A stretch of 64,000 nt of DNA from Branchiostoma floridae. Lineage: Eukaryota > Chordata > Leptocardii > Amphioxiformes > Branchiostomatidae. Both the position numbers and the translations under genes were made by a program. The DNA lies in NCBI RefSeq assembly GCF_000003815.2, contig NC_049980.1:7985558-8049557 (forward strand), given 5' to 3'. The notes below the pieces were generated by a model. It did not search any database and was not told the DNA's origin. It worked only from the letters and a program-made list of their open reading frames with translations. Shown here one piece after another: positions 1 to 13,700 of this stretch. Positions within the stretch are counted from its first letter, which is position 1; the number at the start of each line of letters is the position of its first letter.

Positions 1-287
1 CCGGCATGCCCGACCTACTTTTTCTTATCTATTGAATAAATAAATGAATGAAGACCTTTATTGCACATATTTATTGAAGAGTATCAATACAGGCGATTTC
101 CTTAAATACATGTATATATGAAACTGCACTACCTCTAAACAGGAAGAAGCAGACTACGCCCTCCTACATCGCTCTCTACCAGGCTGATGGCGCATCAAGA
201 CCACCCTGACGCCTTCGGATTGTTCTGACGTTAAGACAAGACTTAGGCAGAGAAGTCTACACACAAACATAAACACATGTACACATG

Positions 288-333
<46 letters not shown>
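288..333. repeat. (AC)n microsatellite
   Basis: An uninterrupted run of about 22 AC dinucleotides. The cysteine/valine-rich open frame across it is a product of the repeat, not a gene. Confidence 0.95.
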
Positions 334-336
<3 letters not shown>

Positions 337-558
337 ACAGGTCATAACAGCCATCGGGCTGCCGACCACAAATTTAGATTATGTTTGTTCTACATTCAAT
401 TCTTAAACATGTTTAAAATAGCAATTTCCTTTCGCAACCACTTCTGAAACATCATGAATCGCAATGTCAACATTGCTGTCTAACTCTATTACTTAGTTAT
501 AAGACTGATTGTCATAACTTAGATCCCCCATTGGAAGATTGTGAGGAGGAACCAGTTT

Positions 559-786
559 TCACGGGCAGAACAAATACTTTAGAAGGGCTGGGAGAATCGG
601 TCCGCCCTCGTTAAGCAGCCAAGGTAGAACACAACCATGTCGGAGCACAGCAGAAAACAACAATGACAACCATACATGCAGCCGGGGACCTGCATACTTC
701 AGGTGCTCCGCTGTAATGTAATCAGCATCACATGCCGCTTTCCCATTGGTCAGCGCATTAATTACTTCATCAAGAGAAACGAACAT
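559..786 (-). pseudogene. Non-LTR retrotransposon reverse transcriptase fragment
   Basis: The minus-strand frame reads as the start of a LINE-type reverse transcriptase palm: a VINALTNGKAACDADYI segment, then TAEHLKYAG, then an L..LFSAVLRHG segment. These match the usual order GKAAG.DGI / E.LK.AG / LF...L..G.VP of non-LTR RTs. Only about 60 residues are recognisable. The catalytic YxDD box is absent, the key Gly after GKAA is Cys, and homology stops abruptly on both sides, so this is a dead truncated insertion. The clade cannot be assigned from this piece. Confidence 0.65.
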
Positions 787-1367
787 TCCTGGTTGTCAGG
801 AACACCTCCTTGGGAACACCTGACTGAACTGTAACACATGTGTTATTATCAACGTTAACGGCACATTACGTAGAAAATTTTATTGATATCTAACAAATTG
901 TAACAAGGAAACCACCCACCTCCGACATTTGTGTAGTACGAGGCGACCAGTGGTGTCCTATCATGAAGATTCTTGTTCAAATAATATTTCCCTTGAAATG
1001 GCGAAAATCCTGGTGACGGTACCACGAGCTCTTTTGTAACAAAAGACAACCAGATATATATTATAAGTCCACAACAGGCGGTGCCTTCCTCGACTGCAAA
1101 TGGTATCCAAGTTTATGAAGCTACTACAGTTGGGAGAAAATGCAATTCCCAATACTTCGCAACGTCGGTGTGTTTTAGTCGGTCCACCATCTTGGAGATT
1201 CCCGAATCTCGTACCCAGGACACTGCGTGGATATCATTCATATGCTAATGAGAAAGGCAGTGAAAACATAGCTTCTACAAACTTGTGTCAACTGTTTTGC
1301 ATACCATTTCATAGTTCGGATATCAATCATTGATGAAACCTCTTCTCCGACAAGATCTTTTAAGTGT

Positions 1368-1460
1368 CACTGACGAAAGATACTGTTATCTGAAACGTCT
1401 GGCCGTTTCCAAAACCCTTTATAGATTTCAAGTTGCTTGAGTAATTGCTATTTAGCGTAA
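1368..1460 (+). repeat. Degenerate copy of dispersed MITE (ACGTCTGGCCGTTTCC family)
   Basis: Contains CACTGACGAAAGATAC, then ACGTCTGGCCGTTTCCAAAA and AGTTGCTTGAGTAATTGC. The same blocks recur at 14719-14844, where the copy has clear terminal inverted repeats, and more loosely at 18840-18940. Confidence 0.6.
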
Positions 1461-3079
1461 CTTCTACAAAGATTGTGGCCACTAGCTGATCACAAAACAG
1501 TTTTACGTGCAACTCGAGAGTGAAGAAAATTCGGGCAAAGTAGAGATGTAAAGAAGACCACGAGGAGTATACAAAAATGTCACAAATTTCCTTTTTTTCT
1601 AAGATTGAAAAAGCAGAAATTCATCCTTCATCACATTGTTTTCAGTGGCTGTGGTCCGTATCGCGCTAACTTGGCGAAGCATCTTTCATTCTAGAGTTCC
1701 ACTTACACTAACTTCGCCAAATAACCATGTTTTTATTTTTTTTATTCAAGACTTAAAACTTCCCTTGGTCTTTCGTTGAGATGGAAGGATGCCTATTACT
1801 ACTAAATGTCCCATTTCCATATATACTAGAGTCAACCTACTCAAAGGTAAACGGCTGCATGAACGTGTTTAAAAGCGGGTTAAAATTCCATTTTATCCAT
1901 CCCAACTGACCTTGAGTTATGTCGTCCACAAACACATACATTCACAACCCGCTACAGTACCATAAACGCCAGGTAAACCATTTCTAAACAGGACCTTTCT
2001 TTCCAGTCTCTCAATTTTTTGTCCTCAAACAAGTGCACATACATACTGTATAGAACCCGCTGCAGTGCAATAGGAAAATGCCAGGGAAACCATTTTCAAC
2101 TTGAACTTCCTTTTGACAACGGCTACACACCTACCATCATGATCATCAACTACTTCTCCTCGAGTTGTTTCCAGACAAACACAGTTGCATGTACATACAT
2201 GCAGTTACTTATTGTACTAATGCTACATATAACATATTAGGTGTTATATGCTTTTGTGGCGTTATAGCTTTAACAAGACATTATGTAAGATTGTACAGTA
2301 ATGCCATTAACCCACTGCCAAAAAAGGATGGTAGTACAATGACAGGACAAAGAGGATGGTCATGATCAGCTTTAATTTCTGTAGCCTACTTTGGTACAGG
2401 TATTTTCTATAAAATCTGACTCATAAACCTGGATTTCTCTGTTAAACAAAACTTGGTTATCTAAAGACTACTTCAATATTTTGATTTGAAACAAAATATC
2501 TAAATTAGAAGAAATGCCTTATGAACAGAAGTAACTATAAGTATAATTTGAAGGATATTGCATTTGTCATTTTATGGAAATAATACGTTGAAAAAGACAA
2601 GAATTTTGAATTTCACTTGCCTTCATGCTTGTATAGTTTTACAATTTTTCTTCAAGATTGATCAAAGTTTGAAACTATAATGAAATTGTACTCTCAAAGT
2701 AGTAGATATCTTCTGACAAGAGTGATGGTGTTCTCTCGAATAGTGCACTTAAGTTAGTCAATAAACGCCAACATTAAAACCGGGTTAAAATGCTACCAAA
2801 CGAGTGGTAGAAATAAGCAGTACAATGTATCTGCAACTATTGTTGCATTGTCCGGCACAGAAACCTGACTGAATATCAAAATGGTTACAAACGATGAACA
2901 ATACTACTAGCTACACCATAAAAAACGAAGAACAACACTTCTAGCTACAACATAAGTCTATTATAAAATATATAAAAGCATGCAATCTGTGGATAGAAAT
3001 GCCACCATAGGCCTGATGATAACCATTTCCCTTGGGACCTTACAAGCCATTCCACCAATGGAAGATACACCTTAATTGT

Positions 3080-6000
3080 CTACTGGCCAGTATAACTGTA
3101 GCTTTGAATGTCCTCCATCTGTTTCCTCCTTCCTCCGTGTCTGGCAGAGGGAAAGTATCTGTTTTTGTCCACAAGTGGCTGTCCTGGATGACTCTGCACC
3201 TTCCATCCAAAGTCCACAGGGTTGTCTGCTGTTTCAGGTGGGGCCACGCTCACGTGGACAGTGGCACGGTAAGCTGTCGGCATTGGCTGGGTGGAGTCCA
3301 CATCAAACCATGATCCGTCATGATTCTCACGACTTCCCTGACGATAGGACGCCACACCACTCCTGTTGGTGACTGGCTGCATCTGTTGGTTGGTGGCAGG
3401 CCAGGAGGGAGGGTAAGATCTGACTGGAGGGATGTTAGCTGCAGGGGTGTGCCTACTACTTCCTGGTTGTGGGCGGCTCACAGGTGGAGCAGTGCAGCGC
3501 ATCTTGTTTGCATGTTGCTCGTTTTGTGGTTGGACCTTTGGCCTACTGCATGCTGCACAGCGACAGCGGGAGGTGTACCACGTAGCACTCTGATTGGCTG
3601 GTGGCTTGTTGGTCAGTGGGTTCCAGCGACTTGGCTGCTTCTGCTGAGGAAAGGTAGGCTGCCTGTTTGGAACAGACTGAGTGGTGGCTGCTGCACCTGA
3701 CGTGCAGAAAAAACAAGGACATGTTGCTGGCTGCCTGACTTCGAACCCTGCCTGTGGACTTCCTCGTAACATTGCCTGTCTTCGGTGCATACGCTTAGAT
3801 GGGGCACTAGTAGTAGAGTTCGAGAATGGAGGAAACTCTTGATATTGGTCTTCCATCGATACATTTGCTGAAAAATGGTCTTCAAACTTCTTGTTGATGA
3901 CGTTAACAAAGTCATCTGCAGTTGAGTTCTGGGCTGACATCATTGTGGATCCTGGTGTACTGTGGAGACTTGAATGAGCATGCTCAAACATGACATCCAG
4001 TGTTGAATGAGCATGTTTAAACATGACATCCAGTGTATCATTGATGTAGTCTCCTGCCTGCTCCGTTCCCTGTGTTCTTGCTGTTTCAGTGCCATTTTCT
4101 CTGGGCCCCTTCCAGGACAGCTGAGGGGACTCTGAGAAGTTCCTGTCAGTCTGGTTGGCTGGCTGAGGTGACAGGCATCTAGGAGGTGTAGGGAGGTAGT
4201 CGTCACTATCACTATCACTGTCGTCAAAGTACCAGGTAGAGGGGAAGGCTCTGTCTGACTTCCTGCTGATCTGTGGCAATGGGTCCCTCTCTGGGCTGTT
4301 GCTGAGGTCAATAAGTGGTACACAGTCAGGCTTCTCTGCCGTGCTATCTCCTCCTTCTTCAGTCTGCTTCTCCTCAACTTGGCTTGTTGGAAGGCTGATT
4401 GCCTTGTCTGCAGCTTGGCTGTAAGACGGGCTGTTCTTGGATGTGCTGTCGGTAGAGGTTTCTGGTGAGCAGACATCAGATGCAGGTCCTACAGGGCTAC
4501 TGTTTGTAGAACTGCTGTCTGAAGTCAGAAGCCTGAGCAGTGGGCTGTTCTCCACAGGACTGCCATCTGAGCCAGACCTGAAACAGTAGAAATCAGATCA
4601 GTAACAAGTAAAACAGGGTTACAATTCGGTAGAGAAATGGTAGAAATGTGTAGTCAGCCTATAAGACCTGTTCTTACTCCTCACCAATTCTTCATGTTAA
4701 CATCAACTTCATTATCAATTTACCATTGAGGGCTCGCCCTCTTCCTTCCTTTATTATTCATATATCATCATGGAAGGTGCAACTTCTTCCAATAATACTG
4801 AGAATAGTACCAAATTACACACTTAAAAACAGTTAAAGGAGGAATGCTGGACGGCACTTAGATGTACAGCTTGGTAGATTGACCAAATCTAAAATAATGG
4901 TACTATGACAAGCAATGTTTTAAAGCAGTTCTCTCTAGACAGCTCTTATGGTTGGCAACAGCCTGTCAACATACCTTGGGCTCTTGTTTGCAGTGGACTG
5001 ACTCTTCCTGTTGCGCCGCTTCCTTTTNNNNNNNNNNNNNNNNNNNNNNNNNNNNNNNNNNNNNNNNNNNNNNNNNNNNNNNNNNNNNNNNNNNNNNNNN
5101 NNNNNNNNNNNNNNNNNNNNNNNNNNNCCTCTGAAAGAAAATGTGTTACCAGTTAAAAGTACAAAGCCAGCCGAATGTTCATGCTCTTGTTACGACTTAA
5201 GATCAATGTCTAAGTGGCAAAACTATATCGCTAGTACATCTTCTACTGACATAATCATTTACTCATGATTCCTTTTTTCTGAAGAAAACAATCCAGATGA
5301 TGTTCTTGGCATAAAACTTCATTCACCTTTGCTTTGCTGTTGATACCCCAGGTATCAACAGCTTAACAGTTTGAGTATCTTTATGAAAAAGAAACATACT
5401 AGATATGACATCTTAAAACAACATCACTAGTACCTTTCCAGTAACCACTCTTGACCTCCTTCCCCACCATCCTCCTGGCCAGAGGCACTAGACCATCAAA
5501 CATGCCATGGTTCAGTCCATACCACTCCAGCACTGCCACACAGTCCTCCAGACTCACCACCAGGCCTTCAAAATCTTCATCTGACAGGCCTGTTGTTGGG
5601 TAACAGTAACAGCTTAGGTCAGCATACTAAATATAGAATACAACGCAGTGTACTCTGTATCGTGCGAGGTACCGGCCCGACCGCGGGTAGAATCACACGA
5701 AGGCCAGAGAGCGATTCAACTCTCAGGAATACACCATGTCATATTTTATTCATGACATACGCACACTAAGAAAGCACACATTTCAATGCACAATGCACAA
5801 AAAGTTGAGGAAATCTGCTTTCTTCACATAAACAAAAATTGTAACAACAGCTATTTCAACGTCCAAGTCTGGTATTCAAAATTTTTGACAGCGATGTACT
5901 AAAAGTGCCTTTGAATTATTCGATCAGAAGCCTGTGTGATAAAAGGCTGGTGTAATTACTGAATATCACCCATTCAGGAATACCCGTATGGAACGTTACC

Positions 6001-9000
6001 ATGACCCAGGTATGACATACAGAACAGCAATACTGGTGTCACTTCAACATGTAAATACTTCCGCAATCAACCCTTGTGCAAAACAAGTATATGCTGTAAC
6101 AGTACTTGAAGGCGGCAATGATGCAAAGAAAACACTCACCTTTCTTGGCAATGGGGAGATGCTCCACCCATATCCCAGCCAGCTGCCTGAGTATGTCCTC
6201 TGGGTCACTGCCCCACCCCAGGGAGCCTGCATCACACAGCCCCAGGGCCCAAGAGTTGCGGGCCAGGTAGTCGGTGAAGCCCGCTAACAGGACACTGTTC
6301 TCCAGCAGGGTGGGCAGTGGGCCTGAGTACACCCTACCCTGTAATGGTGAGAGATTTTCAGAAATTAAAACAAAAGTGATCGATGTTATAGCTGATAAGC
6401 AGTAGATATACCATTCCTTGACTTTGTTCCTTTGCAATACATATTTTGAATTAACTGGAAATATGCCTTTTTTTAAACCATTGTCTGCTTAGAAATGGTA
6501 CAGAAAATAGTTTTACAACAAAAAAGTGATTTCAGCCATAACTTCTAACTACAATGTACTTCCAAATCGTTGGTACTTATAGGTTGGACAACCAGGTAAA
6601 AAAAATACAACTTACAAGGTACAGGTAGCAGTTTCTCAAGCAAAGTTGGCTAAAATTTGGAAACAGTCAGACGTGTGTGATACTCTATTTACATTGTATC
6701 ACTTGAAGATGGGAATATTTGAAATTACACAATGTGTCCAATCCTTACCTTTGTGTGTGCAATCTTCCCCTGACAACATTTGGGACACTCCCATGTCTGC
6801 TGTGTCCCGCCATCCTTGGTGGAACCCCTCTCCCCTAACACAGCCACACAGCGCGGGTGCAGGATCTCACCACAGGTGCTACACTCACTCAGGGCTGCCA
6901 CTGCGCCAGTCTGGGTACAGATCAGGCATCGGGCACCTTGCGAGAACACAGGCTGTAGAACAGAGTTCAACATGCTTACTAGTAAGAGGTTTGAAAGATA
7001 CATGTAAGCAGATACAAATGTACTGGCCCTGGAGAGAAAGTACATTGCCATATCCCCCAGCTAGTGAAATCCTAATATTTCAGTAAAGAAAAAGCATTTG
7101 AAAGTTTATCTTTATGTGTAATGGGTCCAAAAAAAATTGCACTGGCCTAATTGGGCAAGCACATCAAGACATCAAGATTGGTTCCGATGAACTTGTCCAA
7201 CCCTGGTAAGTATGTACTAGTAATTTGTTATAGCAGAAATAAGGTGAAGGCATGAAGTCAATAGCACTGGCTGAATCAAGCTTCCTAGAAACTCCTTGGA
7301 TGGATATATCTCTAGTATTAGAACAATATTATCAATTTCTCTACAGACCATATAGCTAAAATACTACTACATTTTGTATTTGGGAGTAGCGGGATACAAC
7401 TTTTAGCAGACCACAATATTCTTTTTTCAGAATGGTTCCAAACTTACATCCAAACATTTTCTCTTCTTGCAGATGCGCTTTCTCTGACAGTCGCAGCACC
7501 TGCGGCAGTCCTCCATCAAACAACCCTTACACTTGTTACATCTGCGGCGCCTGGTGTTCTTCTTGCGTACAGGACAGGCATAGGATGGAGATGCTGGCTT
7601 CAGCAAATACTGGGAAGAAAAAAACACAGGTTACCTGACAAAGTGTTACATTGTCAATGATCATTATATGTCAATGTGACTTATGTTGCAGAGACAGTGT
7701 CATTCTCAGTAGGATTGTTTAGCCATAGCCAATATCAATGCTATCTGTATAATCAGGACCATAGTAAAAAGTGACCTACGCCACGGAGGCCATATACAGA
7801 CCATTACAGTTACAGGGCAGCTGTACTGAACACTGAAAATACATTTAAGTCTTCCCAATCATGAGTTTTTTTATAATGCCTCCAGTCCTTGATCTTTCCA
7901 ATTTCAGAAGTTACTAGTAGATCATACCAAGGAGGGACCTCCTTGATCATACAGAGAAATCACAGAATAAAACTTGAGCCATCATTATAAAAAAAAACAT
8001 AAAGCTGTCTTTTTTTCTGTATTGTAACACAAATTTCATGTACATAAATCACAATAAACTGAGGTGCTAGAGATAGCAAAGATGCCAGACGTCTTTTCTT
8101 ATGCAAAACCCCAGACCTCAACTCAGAGTTACAGAACCATTGTTTTTCTCTCTTCTTTTCACTTCCTACAGTTAGGTACCAGTTTGTTCTCTCATGAATA
8201 CACATCATGAGTGCATTGTTAAAAACTTATCTATGCTTCTTTTTCCAAGTGAGGAGAGCAACTTGTTAAAACTGTATATTCAAATTACTGTCTGAATGGT
8301 AATGCCTTGTTGGCACAACACAAGTCAATTATTACTACATGTAACGTTAGTAACGTTATATAAAAGACATAGCTAAACAAACATGGAAGCCAAAACACAA
8401 AAAGCAATGACAAGCTGCTGCATAGGTCTACAAAGTGATGAAAAAAGAAAAATGTTACATAAAACACATAGATAAATAGATAAACAAACAAACAAACATG
8501 GAAGCCAAAACATAAAAAGCACTGAAAAGCTGCTGCATGGTTCTACAAAGTGTTGAAAATGAAAATAAAAAGTTGTATTGAACTTGAAGCTGTAACTTTT
8601 GATACATGTTTTTGTTTTACAATACTATAGGCTACTTTTTCATATGCAAAAAGCAAAAGTTGTGAATTGTCAAGCTACTCAGAGTCGCGCTTCTGTCATG
8701 AAACTGAAAGGGTTGCGATAAAAAAATTTACATACGTCACTTGAACTGCAGGAATGACAATAACAAGTGTGAAAATATGTCAGACGTGTTGAGTGAATAA
8801 TTGCTGTTGACGAAGTGTATCCAAACGGCCACTGGACACTCCATAAAGTTTTGCCATAGGATGAGCGTGAAAAGGGACTCCGCATATTGTATCTTCTAGT
8901 CATATGGAGTCAATTCAGGTCATAAATCATGTGAAAAGGAATGCCACTTCCTGGAAAGCGCGCGCGTACTGACATGACTGAGCTGAGTGCTTGTTTCTGG

Positions 9001-9494
9001 ATTTAAATCCAAACGTAGCGGTGCCACTAAATCAATTATGTTTGCAAGCAAAGCAAGACCGGTTTGTTAGAAAAGGGTCTCAAGGTTGTGAAATATGGAT
9101 CATCTTTTACGAGGAAGCACAAGTAACTGTCCGTTTGGTGCGAAACACGCCTGAACTTGTTTGCCCCGCCCACACACCAACCAAGTAAACGGTTTCATCA
9201 TATGCATCATGTCGGCGTTTCTGGTGCCTCCGAAATTCATGTAGAAGTCAAGGGATGCAGCCTACCGAATAAGATTGTTGCGTAGTGAGGAAATCTGAGA
9301 AATATTTGTGTACATACCATGATTTTCCAGCACTGGGCGGGAGTGAGCTGCCCCTGGGAGAAGCTGAAAATCGGAAACGTCACGCTAGCAACCGCCTCCT
9401 CTGCCGCCTTCTCCACGTCGTCCATCGCCCCAACGTGCGTCTTCTCTAGGTCTTTGTAAAGCCTTGCCACACTGTCCACCGCTGCTGCTGCCAT
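3080..9494 (-). CDS. CXXC-PHD zinc-finger nuclear protein (KDM2/FBXL19-like cassette)
   Basis: Exons, 5' to 3': 9494-9318, 7609-7448, 6952-6749, 6338-6140, 5589-5434, one exon cut by the N gap (donor after 4975) and 4577-3080. Donors, acceptors and phases agree across the visible junctions. The first ATG lies in a MAAAAVDSV context. Exon 2 encodes a CXXC zinc finger (CNKCKGC..DC..CCDC...ICKKRKC), which in known families binds unmethylated CpG. Its linker is short and lacks the KFGG motif, as in TET/CXXC4 types. Exon 3 encodes a PHD finger (CLIC, CSTCGEILHPRC, WECPKC). The CXXC-PHD spacing and sequence resemble KDM2/FBXL19, but no JmjC, F-box or leucine-rich repeats are seen. The gap exon ends in a basic KRKRRNRKS stretch, probably nuclear targeting. 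The 499-codon last exon is Ser/Pro/Gln-rich and low-complexity, with an acidic DDSDSDSDD and a duplicated LDVMF(K/E)HAHS peptide. About 816 codons are visible. Likely a CpG-island chromatin factor; the exact family member is unknown. Confidence 0.75.
5028..5127. other. Assembly gap (100 N)
   Basis: A 100-base run of N, probably of nominal size. It removes the 5' part of the exon that ends at 4975 on the minus strand, so the CXXC-PHD protein cannot be read completely. Confidence 0.99.
5631..5754. mobile_element. MITE, ATACAACACGGTGTATTC family, copy 1
   Basis: Begins ATATAGAATACAACGCAGTG and ends GGAATACACCATGTCATATT, an imperfect inverted repeat. Better preserved copies lie at 34555-34704 and 34812-34957. 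It sits in an intron of the CXXC-PHD gene. Confidence 0.6.
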
Positions 9495-10730
9495 CCTGAA
9501 TACGTTCTGATGAAAATCTGAGAGGAAACGTCGCCGGGATAGTGATTTTGAGACAGACAACCGGAGCGATATCTTGTCCACCTCCCGAGCGCGGACGTCC
9601 CGCAAACTGAAGTTCCCGCTGAAGATGACCCGACATGACCCTTGCTTCTTGAAAACTTCCCGGCCAATCAGCGCAGCCGACCGTAAAACGGTGTTTCCGA
9701 CTGTCGTAAAATAGCTTCCAAGAAGTGTGAAAACTTCTTTGTCTGTTTGTTTATTTCGATCCCCATTAGATTAACAAGCAAGTTGCAAGTAAAATCCATT
9801 CTTCATGGAGCGGGAGCCCATACAAACCTTTGAACAATGTCGCTAACGTTACCAGGGTTGCAAAGGAAACTCAAGAAGTGGTATGATTTCTATTCATTTG
9901 GCATTTACAATTACAGTGACCACTTCCAGTCCCATTATGTAGTAGCATCTTCGTGTGGTTAACAGACGTACGCTGTAATCCAACATGGCACAGACGACGT
10001 CAAATCAAGGAGGTTTCAACCACCTCCTTGGTCTGGTCAAATGGAAAACCAGTATATTGGCAGCCCACGCGGCGCGATGAGGTACTGTATCTTGAAGAGC
10101 GAAATATGCCCGCCGAAAACTCTTGCCCGCACACCTGTCACCCCTTCCTAATCTCATCATTTTGGCCGACCAATGAACGCGCGCTGCTCGGAGCGGACGA
10201 AACACAGCTTCTCCCACCCACATGGCTTCGCACATCTTGCGGTTTGAGAGTGGGTCCATCTAACGTTACAATCTCTTCTTATAAGATTGTTGAGGAAGAT
10301 GGTACGTCCAGAACGACTGTCAACTGTCTATATCTTTGCGTAGTGAAGTGTCACATTTCCTTGGTGGCATGATGTAAACGTTAGTAGGCGCGCTATCAAC
10401 ACCAGGACCCTACCATTTATCAACGATGGTGGGGAGAGACGGGCAACTACGAAGTTGATTTTTTGCAGCCTTATTTGATAAACATACTTCGTTCAGAGGA
10501 ATACTGGTGCTCGAAACGATTACTTGATTGGCTTACATGAACAGAACATCAAATTGGCATGGCTCTAAAAGGAAACAGACTAGAAAAAAACATTGCTATT
10601 GCCTAACAACTCTTAACAATAGAATAGTCTGGATACGGGGGATACTTACATACAAGGCACATGCGAAACTAGACACAGTCACACAGGTCTTAGCAGCTGC
10701 ACAGAGGACACAGACCTACAGAAGTTTGTC
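9495..10730. promoter_or_regulatory. Divergent intergenic/promoter region
   Basis: About 1.2 kb separates the ATG of the minus-strand CXXC-PHD gene from the ATG of the plus-strand P450. CpGs are frequent at 9350-9680 and 10060-10250, as expected near promoters. No clear TATA box or named factor site was identified, and the open frames on both strands lack domain similarity. Confidence 0.4.
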
Positions 10731-13700
10731 ATGTCGATCATGAGCGTCCTGCTATCCTCCCTCAACTGGCCATGGAGTCTCCAAACGTTGCTAGTCGGTG
10801 TTGTCGTCATCATCACGACAGTGCTGTGGAAGCGGTCTGCAACAACCGGCTTGCCGCCCGGACCGAGAGGACTGCCCCTGGTCGGGAACCTGTTCAGCAT
10901 GACTAAGGTAAGATTGAAATCTCTGCAACATCTGCCTATAAAATGTGCAAAAAAATACGCTTTACGAGTATCAAAGTTACTTCAATTTACTGTTGTCCTT
11001 TAATTATCTTGAAATAACAGCGCATGTACAATGCGTGCTTTCAAAATCTAGCCTAAGCAAGTAATAAATTTATATTGCCTCCAACATGCGAAGGCGCTGT
11101 TTTCTACTTGTCTATTGGCTTCCTTTCTTTCGTATGTGTATAAAAACGAGCAGCGGTTACTGAGTTTTCTATATGATAGAGCTTTGAATGGATACCTTTA
11201 GGGAGACAGCTTTATATAATATGTTTTGATACACATACGAAAGATAATTTAGCTTGTATTGAGAACTATAGGACTACGTTTGGATGCAGTGAGATTGTGA
11301 GAAACCTCTCTGTATCTGTCGATTCAGGAACCCTACACTCGTGTGAACATCCATCATGGTTTGTTGTAAACTCACCGTTTAGTTAGTGGTATAACGTTAC
11401 CGGTAGCGTTAGATACTAGTATTGTTGGTTTAAGCTGGTTCTGGGCAAAAAAACATCCACCCCGAGTCCCGTAGTCCAGAATAATGTTACCCAATCCTTA
11501 GCCCCAAGGCTATAGCTCTTCCAAGATAACTCACGAGGCACATGGTGAAAACTAAACAATCTGACTTCTCATTGTTTAGAAGGACGCGTACATCTTATTG
11601 TATATATCTATAGATTCAGCAACACCTGTTGATCTAGTTAGACCACGTTCATACCAGGATTCGTCAATCTGGATTGACACCTAGATTTGTTTCTTCACCA
11701 CCAGGATATCCCAGTGGTTTTCCAAAAGTGGTCTAAGAAGTACGGAGACGTCTTCACAGTGTACGCGTTTCGTCAACCGAGGGTTGTTCTGAACGGCTTT
11801 AGCGCCATCCGTGAGGCTCTTGTGACGAACGCAGATGTCTTCTCTAGCCGTCCGTACGTCCCGATTCTTGGGTCGCCAGACCAGAGTGCAAAAGGTAAGA
11901 GTTCTGAAACAGGTCAACCAGAGAACTGACCCGGTCTGAACCTCTGTACATCAGAGTGCAAAAGGTAAAAGTTCAGAAACAGGTCAACCAGAAAACTGAC
12001 CATCTGAACCCAAACAGTAGCGCCAAATGTACATTTTTGGTGGGTACGCTTGACTTTGTATCAGGGAGATGTTTATAGATGCGTTATGATTTGCACAAGC
12101 ATAATTTGTTGTTAACATGTTAAGAAACCAACTTGCGGCCGGCGGTGAGTCAAAATGTTCTGCAGACATACATGTAACGTTACCTACATCATTTCAAGTG
12201 GTTGACATAGTTTGCATAGTCATGGATGATGAGATAAACGAAATGTATGAAGACATGAGGTGACGGAAAGGACACAATTACCCCAATCTTTCAAGTGAAC
12301 GAACAGTGGCTCCTTTATTGTTGTTTTTTGCAAATCATGTGACGGTTACTCGCACGAGAAAGATAAAATGGACTGAAAGTTAAAGTTTGACTGGAAATGA
12401 GAGCCCAGGAAAAGACTCTAGATTTCTCATCACACGGTTTAACATGTAACCAAGCCCAAACAGTTATGAAATCTCTATACCCCGTTTTCGTCCTTTTCTG
12501 ATTGTTTAAACCTTGTCCTTTATTCAAAACATGAGAATGAGAATGATTTATTTTGTAAGACATCGCATCCTATACTGAGACATGCTATAACAGATCCATG
12601 GCAAGATTCGAACTTGATGACCAGAATTGACAATTTACTTTCACAAAAATCATATATACAATACGAATACAGTGTAGTATATTTCCATTTTTTAAGGAAA
12701 ATATTTGCAGAAGCTTCTAAATGTTTTTTTTTTTAAGGATTGCTCTTTGAGCCGTACACTGCTCGTTTCAAAGAACACAAGAAGTTCACCATGTCCGCTC
12801 TCCGGGACTTCGGCGTCGGCAAGAGGAGCATGGAAGGGAAGATTCTAGAAGAGGCACAAGCACTCAGCGATTTCATCTTGAAGAAAGAAAAGCAGGCCTT
12901 TTGCATCTCTCGGCTATTGAAGAATACAACTTGCAATGTCATCAGCTCTATCGTCTTCGGTTCTCGCTACGAGTACGATGATGTCAAGGGTCAAGAACTT
13001 CTACTGATGATAGAACAAACGTTCTCCATCAATCGCATTCATATGCTGCCGATTATGTTTCCAAAGGCTCGTGTGATTCCTAGCTTAAGGGAGGGATCCG
13101 AACGGTTTCTTAACAACCAGATCAAGCTGAGGGAACACTTCCGCGAGGAAGTGGCAAAGCACAAGGAGACGTTTGACCGGAATGACATCAGGGACTTTAT
13201 AGACGCATTTCTCCTGGAAGCTGACAAGCGAGAGGGAGACGAGGATTCAACCTTCACCGAAGAGCAACTTGTTGAGGTAAATAAATTTAAAAAAAAACGA
13301 CAACAAAAACAACAAGAACGATAAAGGAGAAGAAAGGAAACGAGTAACTTTGAAAAGCGGAATTTATCTGTAATTGTTTGTTCAACGGCATGCATACGCC
13401 ACATACCATATTTCGCAACCTTCAATAGGAAACTAATGATTAGCATCTTATTACCTATTTAACAGAGTAAACAGACAAAGATCTGTGTTACAATATGCAT
13501 ATATAATGACACCCCTCTACAAAGTATCGCATTGCACAAATGAATTGTTCGTTTCATGTTTTCCTTTTCCAAAGATCCTCCGCCAGCTGTTCTTGGCAGG
13601 TACTGACACAACAGCGAACACCTTGCACTGGGCCGTACTGTTCATGATTCTCCATCCGGACATCCAGCAGAAAGTACAGCAGGAGATAGACAGCGTGCTG

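Larger units (their letters stand above)
1..3079. other. Gene-poor stretch with repeats
   Basis: No host coding exon can be supported in this stretch. It holds an AC microsatellite, a fragment of a non-LTR reverse transcriptase and a degenerate copy of a dispersed repeat (all listed separately). The remaining sequence is AT-rich with only short, low-complexity open frames and no recognisable domain or conserved splice structure. Confidence 0.6.

Noticed and set aside
154..369. Cys-Val-rich small protein
   Set aside because: Translation of the (AC)n microsatellite.
3076..3700. Plus-strand open frames of about 100-126 codons opposite the long CXXC-PHD exon
   Set aside because: They are antisense shadows of a real 499-codon exon with matching splice phase; no domain or splice support on the plus strand.
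4905..5268. Open frames crossing the N run
   Set aside because: They are open only because N codons cannot be stops.
9953..10372. 139-codon plus-strand frame upstream of the P450
   Set aside because: No ATG-linked splice structure, no domain, and it overlaps the promoter interval; composition is like chance.
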